From Achromobacter insolitus (GTDB lineage Bacteria > Pseudomonadota > Gammaproteobacteria > Burkholderiales > Burkholderiaceae_B): a stretch of DNA of 64,000 bases. Under the pieces are notes generated by a model that made no database searches, was not told the DNA's origin, and worked only from the letters and a program-made list of their open reading frames with translations. Below, piece by piece: positions 61,115 through 64,000 of the stretch (the stretch's first letter is position 1; each line of letters opens with the position of its first letter). The stretch is from positions 1 to 64,000 of the forward strand of contig NZ_NJIF01000014.1 of the NCBI RefSeq assembly GCF_002209555.1. Reading direction: 5' to 3'. A program made the translations under genes and the position numbers.

Positions 61115-61861
61115 ATGCGCCTGGAATCCGTGCAAACCGTTCCGGCCATGCGCCAGGCGCCGGCCCTGGCCGGCTCGCTGGCCGATCAGGTCTACCAATG
61201 CCTGAAGGAAGAATTGTTCGACTTCCGCGTGCTGCCGGGCGAACGTTTCACCGAAGCCGAGGTGGCGGCTCGGCTGGGCGTCAGCCGCACTCCCGTGCGG
61301 CTGGGCCTGGCACGGCTGGAGCGCGAAGGCTACGTGCTGCCGCAGCCGCGCAGCGGCTGGCAGGTACGGCCTTTCGATTTCGAGCGCTTCGAAGCGCTGT
61401 ACGACGTGCGCGTGGTGCTGGAGCAGGCTGCCGTGGAACGGCTATGCGCCAGGGAGCATATGGATCCCGCTGGCATCCTGGGCGCGCTGAAAGACGTGTG
61501 GCTGGCGCCGCCGCGGCAGCGCATCCTGGACGGGCGGCTGGTGGCGCAGTTGGACGAAGCGTTTCATTGTTCGCTGGTGGCCGCGGCCGGCAACCCCGAG
61601 ATGGCGCAGATCCATCGCGACGTGACCGAGAAGATCCGCATCGTGCGGCGGCTGGACTTCACCAAGGACTTCCGCGTGGACGCCACTTATGAGGAGCACG
61701 CCGCGATCCTGCGCGCCGTGCTGGCGCGGCGGGCCGATGAAGCCGCCCGCATGCTGCGTACGCATATCGGCATGAGCCGCGCGGAGGTGCGCAAGATCAC
61801 GCTGCATATGCTAAACGAGGCGCGGGCGCAAGCCGGCGGGCGCGCCCCGTCCTCGGGCTAG
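61115..61861 (+). CDS. GntR family (FCD) regulator of urea use
   Basis: 248 residues from ATG 61115, two bases after the uca stop (an ATG at 61148 is also possible). Winged helix FTEAEVAARLGVSRTPVRLGLARLEREGYV and an FCD effector domain (ALYDVRVVLEQAAVERLC, DEAFHCSLVAAAGNPEMAQIH, YEEHAAILRAVLARRADEAARMLRTHI), whose Asp/His residues normally bind a metal and carboxylate. Last gene of the atzF-uca row. It likely binds CTTGTATACAAG at 55575-55586 and senses a pathway intermediate such as allophanate. Confidence 0.92.
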   Translation: MRLESVQTVPAMRQAPALAGSLADQVYQCLKEELFDFRVLPGERFTEAEVAARLGVSRTPVRLGLARLEREGYVLPQPRSGWQVRPFDFERFEALYDVRVVLEQAAVERLCAREHMDPAGILGALKDVWLAPPRQRILDGRLVAQLDEAFHCSLVAAAGNPEMAQIHRDVTEKIRIVRRLDFTKDFRVDATYEEHAAILRAVLARRADEAARMLRTHIGMSRAEVRKITLHMLNEARAQAGGRAPSSG

Positions 61862-62673
61862 CCCTGCAGTTGCCGGTAGACTTCCTGCGAGACGCGCAGC
61901 AGCTCGTCGCGGCTGACCGCGCCGGACAGGGCGTAGCCGAACTGTCCTTCGACCCAATAGAACACCCGCACCGGGCCTTCCTGGGTGAACTGGAATGCCG
62001 TCTGGCCGCCCGCAGCCTCGCGGGTCACGTAAAGCGTCAGCCGCTGGCCGTCCGCCGCGCCATACATGAACAGCGCCACCGGGCCCGCGCCGCCCGGCAG
62101 CAGGCGGCCGCCCACCAGCTCGTAACCCGCCTGCGACAGGGACGGCGGGCGCATGGTCGCGCCCATGCGCTTGGTGAGCCAGGTGACCAGGCCTTTCTCA
62201 TTGTCGGCGCCCACTTCCACGGGGCGCCCCATGTCGGGCGCGTAGACCGCGTGGGCAATGGCGGCGCGCTGAGCGTAGCCGCCGGCGACGCGTTCCGGGC
62301 TGGCCGTGGCCAGCGCCGCTTGCAGCTGGCGGGCGTCCATGGCGCCTCGGGTGATCCAGGCAGCGCTGGCGCTCACGGCGGCAATTGCCACGCCGGCCGC
62401 CAGTGCGCGCCACGGCCACGGGTTCGCGGGCCGCGCCAGGGGCAGGCGCAGCGGCAGCGGCTCGTCCAGCACCGGATCCAGCATGGCGTGCAGCAAGCGC
62501 CGCTGTTCCCGCCATTCATCGACGCGGCCCTGGTCCTGCGGATGCGCCGCCAGGAAAGTCTCGACCTCGGCGCGCCGCGCCGGCGGCAATTGGCCGTCCG
62601 CATAGGCATGCAGGTCGGCTTCGGTAATCGGGGTGCCCGTGCCGGGCACCGCATGGAGGCGTTTTTCGTTCAT
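61858..62673 (-). CDS. Membrane anti-sigma factor
   Basis: 271 residues. Cytoplasmic N-terminal part (ITEADLHAYADGQLPPARRAEVETFLAAHPQ) of the RskA/RsiW-like anti-sigma type, one membrane helix (about 88-107; WRALAAGVAIAAVSASAAWI) and a periplasmic domain. The HxxxCxxC zinc motif of ZAS anti-sigma factors is absent; there are no cysteines in this region. Starts one base after the sigma-factor stop. It probably holds the adjacent ECF sigma until an envelope signal. Stops overlap with the convergent gntR. Confidence 0.88.
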   Translation of the reverse strand: MNEKRLHAVPGTGTPITEADLHAYADGQLPPARRAEVETFLAAHPQDQGRVDEWREQRRLLHAMLDPVLDEPLPLRLPLARPANPWPWRALAAGVAIAAVSASAAWITRGAMDARQLQAALATASPERVAGGYAQRAAIAHAVYAPDMGRPVEVGADNEKGLVTWLTKRMGATMRPPSLSQAGYELVGGRLLPGGAGPVALFMYGAADGQRLTLYVTREAAGGQTAFQFTQEGPVRVFYWVEGQFGYALSGAVSRDELLRVSQEVYRQLQG

Positions 62674-62674
62674 G

Positions 62675-63187
62675 TCATTTCACGCGATGGAGCTTGCTGA
62701 CGGTGTCGCGCGCCTGCATCAGCGCGCCCAGCTTCTCGCGGGCGCGCGACAGGCGCGACATGACGGTGCCCATCGGCACGTCCAGTATCCGGGCGGTTTC
62801 CTGATAGGACAGGTCCTCCACGCAGATAAGCAGCAGCACCTCCCGCTGCTCGGCGGGCAGGGCTTGCAGGCAGCGGTCCAGATCGCGCACCTCCAGGTGA
62901 TCCGTCTGCGTGGCGCGCACCGGTGCGTCGGGCAGCTCGCCCAAGGCGGTCTGTTCGGCCCGCCGGCTGCTGGCGCGCACGCCGTCGATGAAATGGTTGT
63001 GCATGATGCCGAACATCCAGGCGCGCAGTTCGCCCCGCCGTTGCCATCGCGAATAGCGGCTCCATGCGCGCTCCAGCGTGTCCTGGACCAGGTCGTCGGC
63101 CCGATGGGGGTCGCCCGTCAGCCCGCGGGCATAGCGCCGCAGGCTGGGGATGCAGGCCAGGATCAGGGCTTCGTCTTCGGCGCGCAT
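62675..63187 (-). CDS. ECF sigma factor
   Basis: 170 residues. Region 2 RRYARGLTGDPHRADDLVQDTLERAWSRYSRW and ELRAWMFGIMHNHFIDGVR; region 4 LPAEQREVLLLICVEDLSYQETARILDVPMGTVMSRLSRAREKL. Not the FecI type. Paired with the anti-sigma downstream and with a PF03640 secreted protein gene 30 bases upstream on the same strand; these three are probably one regulon. Confidence 0.92.
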   Translation of the reverse strand: MRAEDEALILACIPSLRRYARGLTGDPHRADDLVQDTLERAWSRYSRWQRRGELRAWMFGIMHNHFIDGVRASSRRAEQTALGELPDAPVRATQTDHLEVRDLDRCLQALPAEQREVLLLICVEDLSYQETARILDVPMGTVMSRLSRAREKLGALMQARDTVSKLHRVK

Positions 63188-63217
63188 GGGTTGCTGCGTT
63201 TGATGGGAACCACCGCG

Positions 63218-63586
63218 TCAGGGCTTGGCGATGTGCCAGACTTCCTTGAAGTTGTCGCCGGTCTTGTCGCCGGCCTTGGCGTCCTTGGCGTAGGTGTACA
63301 GCGGCTTGCCCTTGCTGGCCCATTGCTTGCTGCCGTCGTCGCGGGTGATGACGGTCAGGTCGCCCATGGGTTTGGCGTCGGCGCTGGCCATGACCGGCGG
63401 CCAGATCTTGGCGCACTGGTCATTGCAGGCGCTCTTGCCGCCGGCATCCTTGTCGAAGGTGTAAAGCGTCATGCCGGCGCTATTGACCAGCATGCCGTCC
63501 TGGGTCTTGACGGCCTGGGCATGGGCGCCAGCCGAAAACAGGGCGGCGGCGGAAATGGCCAGGGCTGCGGCGATGTGTTTGCGCAT
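63218..63586 (-). CDS. Secreted PF03640 (COG4315) repeat protein
   Basis: 122 residues with a signal peptide (AALAISAAALFSAGAHA). Two copies of the lipoprotein-15 type repeat: GMLVNSAGMTLYTFDKD with SACNDQCAKIWPPV, and GSKQWASKGKPLYTYAKD with GDNFKEVWHIAKP. The two cysteines may form a disulphide. Function unknown; the family is often next to ECF sigma/anti-sigma pairs, as here. Confidence 0.88.
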   Translation of the reverse strand: MRKHIAAALAISAAALFSAGAHAQAVKTQDGMLVNSAGMTLYTFDKDAGGKSACNDQCAKIWPPVMASADAKPMGDLTVITRDDGSKQWASKGKPLYTYAKDAKAGDKTGDNFKEVWHIAKP

Positions 63587-63686
63587 GGTTTGCCTCGTAC
63601 GTAGATAGGGAAAGTGGGAGACTGCCCTCTACAGACGCTGCCGGTCCCGGCTTTATTCCAGCCGGGCTGAAAGAAGTTGCAAAGGG

Positions 63687-64000
63687 TCAGCCGGCCGGCC
63701 GGACAGCGCCGGGTTCGCGACGCATTTCGAATTCCAGTTCGGTTTCCTCCATGGGGATGAAGCCCAGCGCTTCGTACAGGCGCCGGGCGGGGTTGCCCTT
63801 CAGCACGCTCAGGGTAACGGGGACGCCTTCGGCGTCGGCCTCGTCCAGCACGCGTTGCAGCAAGCGGCGGCCCAGCCCGCGGCCTTGGAACGCCGGGTCG
63901 ATCTGGATCTGGATGATGCGCCAGGCGGCCGCGTCACGGCCATGCTTGAACAGGCCGGCGGGGCGGCCGTCCAGCCAGACGATCCTGGCGTCATCGAAAC
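63687..64000 (-). CDS. GNAT family N-acetyltransferase, C-terminal part
   Basis: The gene runs off the right edge; 103 codons are visible. Acetyl-CoA motif A is IDPAFQGRGLGRRLLQRVLD, followed by GVPVTLSVLKGNPARRLYEALGF, the standard GNAT ending, and then a short tail. Substrate unknown. Confidence 0.9.
   Translation of the reverse strand, partial: FDDARIVWLDGRPAGLFKHGRDAAAWRIIQIQIDPAFQGRGLGRRLLQRVLDEADAEGVPVTLSVLKGNPARRLYEALGFIPMEETELEFEMRREPGAVRPAG

Overview
The window looks like chromosome of a high-GC betaproteobacterium of the Alcaligenaceae (Achromobacter/Bordetella type). The evidence is a complete Bordetella-style haem-uptake cluster (hurIR-bhuRSTUV), two Bug/TTT periplasmic receptors, two DUF4148 proteins, RegBA-type redox regulation and uniform GC-rich codon use. 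This placement is inference from gene content. I see no rRNA, tRNA, insertion sequence, prophage or CRISPR array. Genes are tightly packed; the only gene-free stretch over 300 bases is 55230-55599, which is a regulatory region.

Layout. 1-3027: end of a malic enzyme gene, two small secreted proteins (one made of an exact 39-residue repeat), slyX. 3076-5900: an orphan TonB receptor converging on a NifQ-like molybdenum protein gene that has a ModE-type operator in front of it. 6022-14379: respiration and copper block, all on the minus strand: DUF2946, Sco/SenC, PCuAC copper chaperone, a DUF4148 protein, RegB, RegA and cyoABCD, with three RegA-like palindromes between regA and cyoA. 14487-24179: an NlpD-like protein, a cystine-type ABC transporter, a P1 peptidase, a haemolysin III homologue, kynR/kynU with an amino acid permease, a VOC protein and a YafY-type regulator. 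24267-28830: alpha/beta hydrolase, TTT receptor and LysR, then a secreted protein with two HxT motifs and a CopD-like membrane protein. 28918-36951: Fur-box candidate and haem uptake with its own surface-signalling sigma/anti-sigma pair. 37020-45158: YajQ, LysR, divergent ada-alkA fusion and ogt sharing a 15-bp perfect dyad, a DUF3829 lipoprotein, tartrate dehydrogenase with a TTT receptor, PAP2 phosphatase, ArsC. 45224-49574: PepSY protein, TonB receptor and a second DUF2946 protein. 49652-61861: urea uptake (urtABCDE) divergent from allophanate hydrolase, urea carboxylase and a GntR regulator. 61858-64000: anti-sigma, ECF sigma, PF03640 secreted protein and a GNAT gene cut by the window edge.

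How parts work together. The strongest themes are regulatory. The 370-bp urea divergent region carries a sigma54 promoter on each side, an NtrC-like site roughly midway between them, and a GntR-type palindrome at the predicted amidolyase start. This suggests nitrogen limitation plus substrate gating of ATP-dependent, urease-independent urea use. RegBA is linked physically, and by putative binding sites, to the cytochrome bo3 quinol oxidase and to copper-delivery genes. A NifQ homologue with no nif genes beside it has a ModE palindrome, pointing to a molybdenum role outside nitrogen fixation. All binding-site calls come from reading motifs by eye and are untested.
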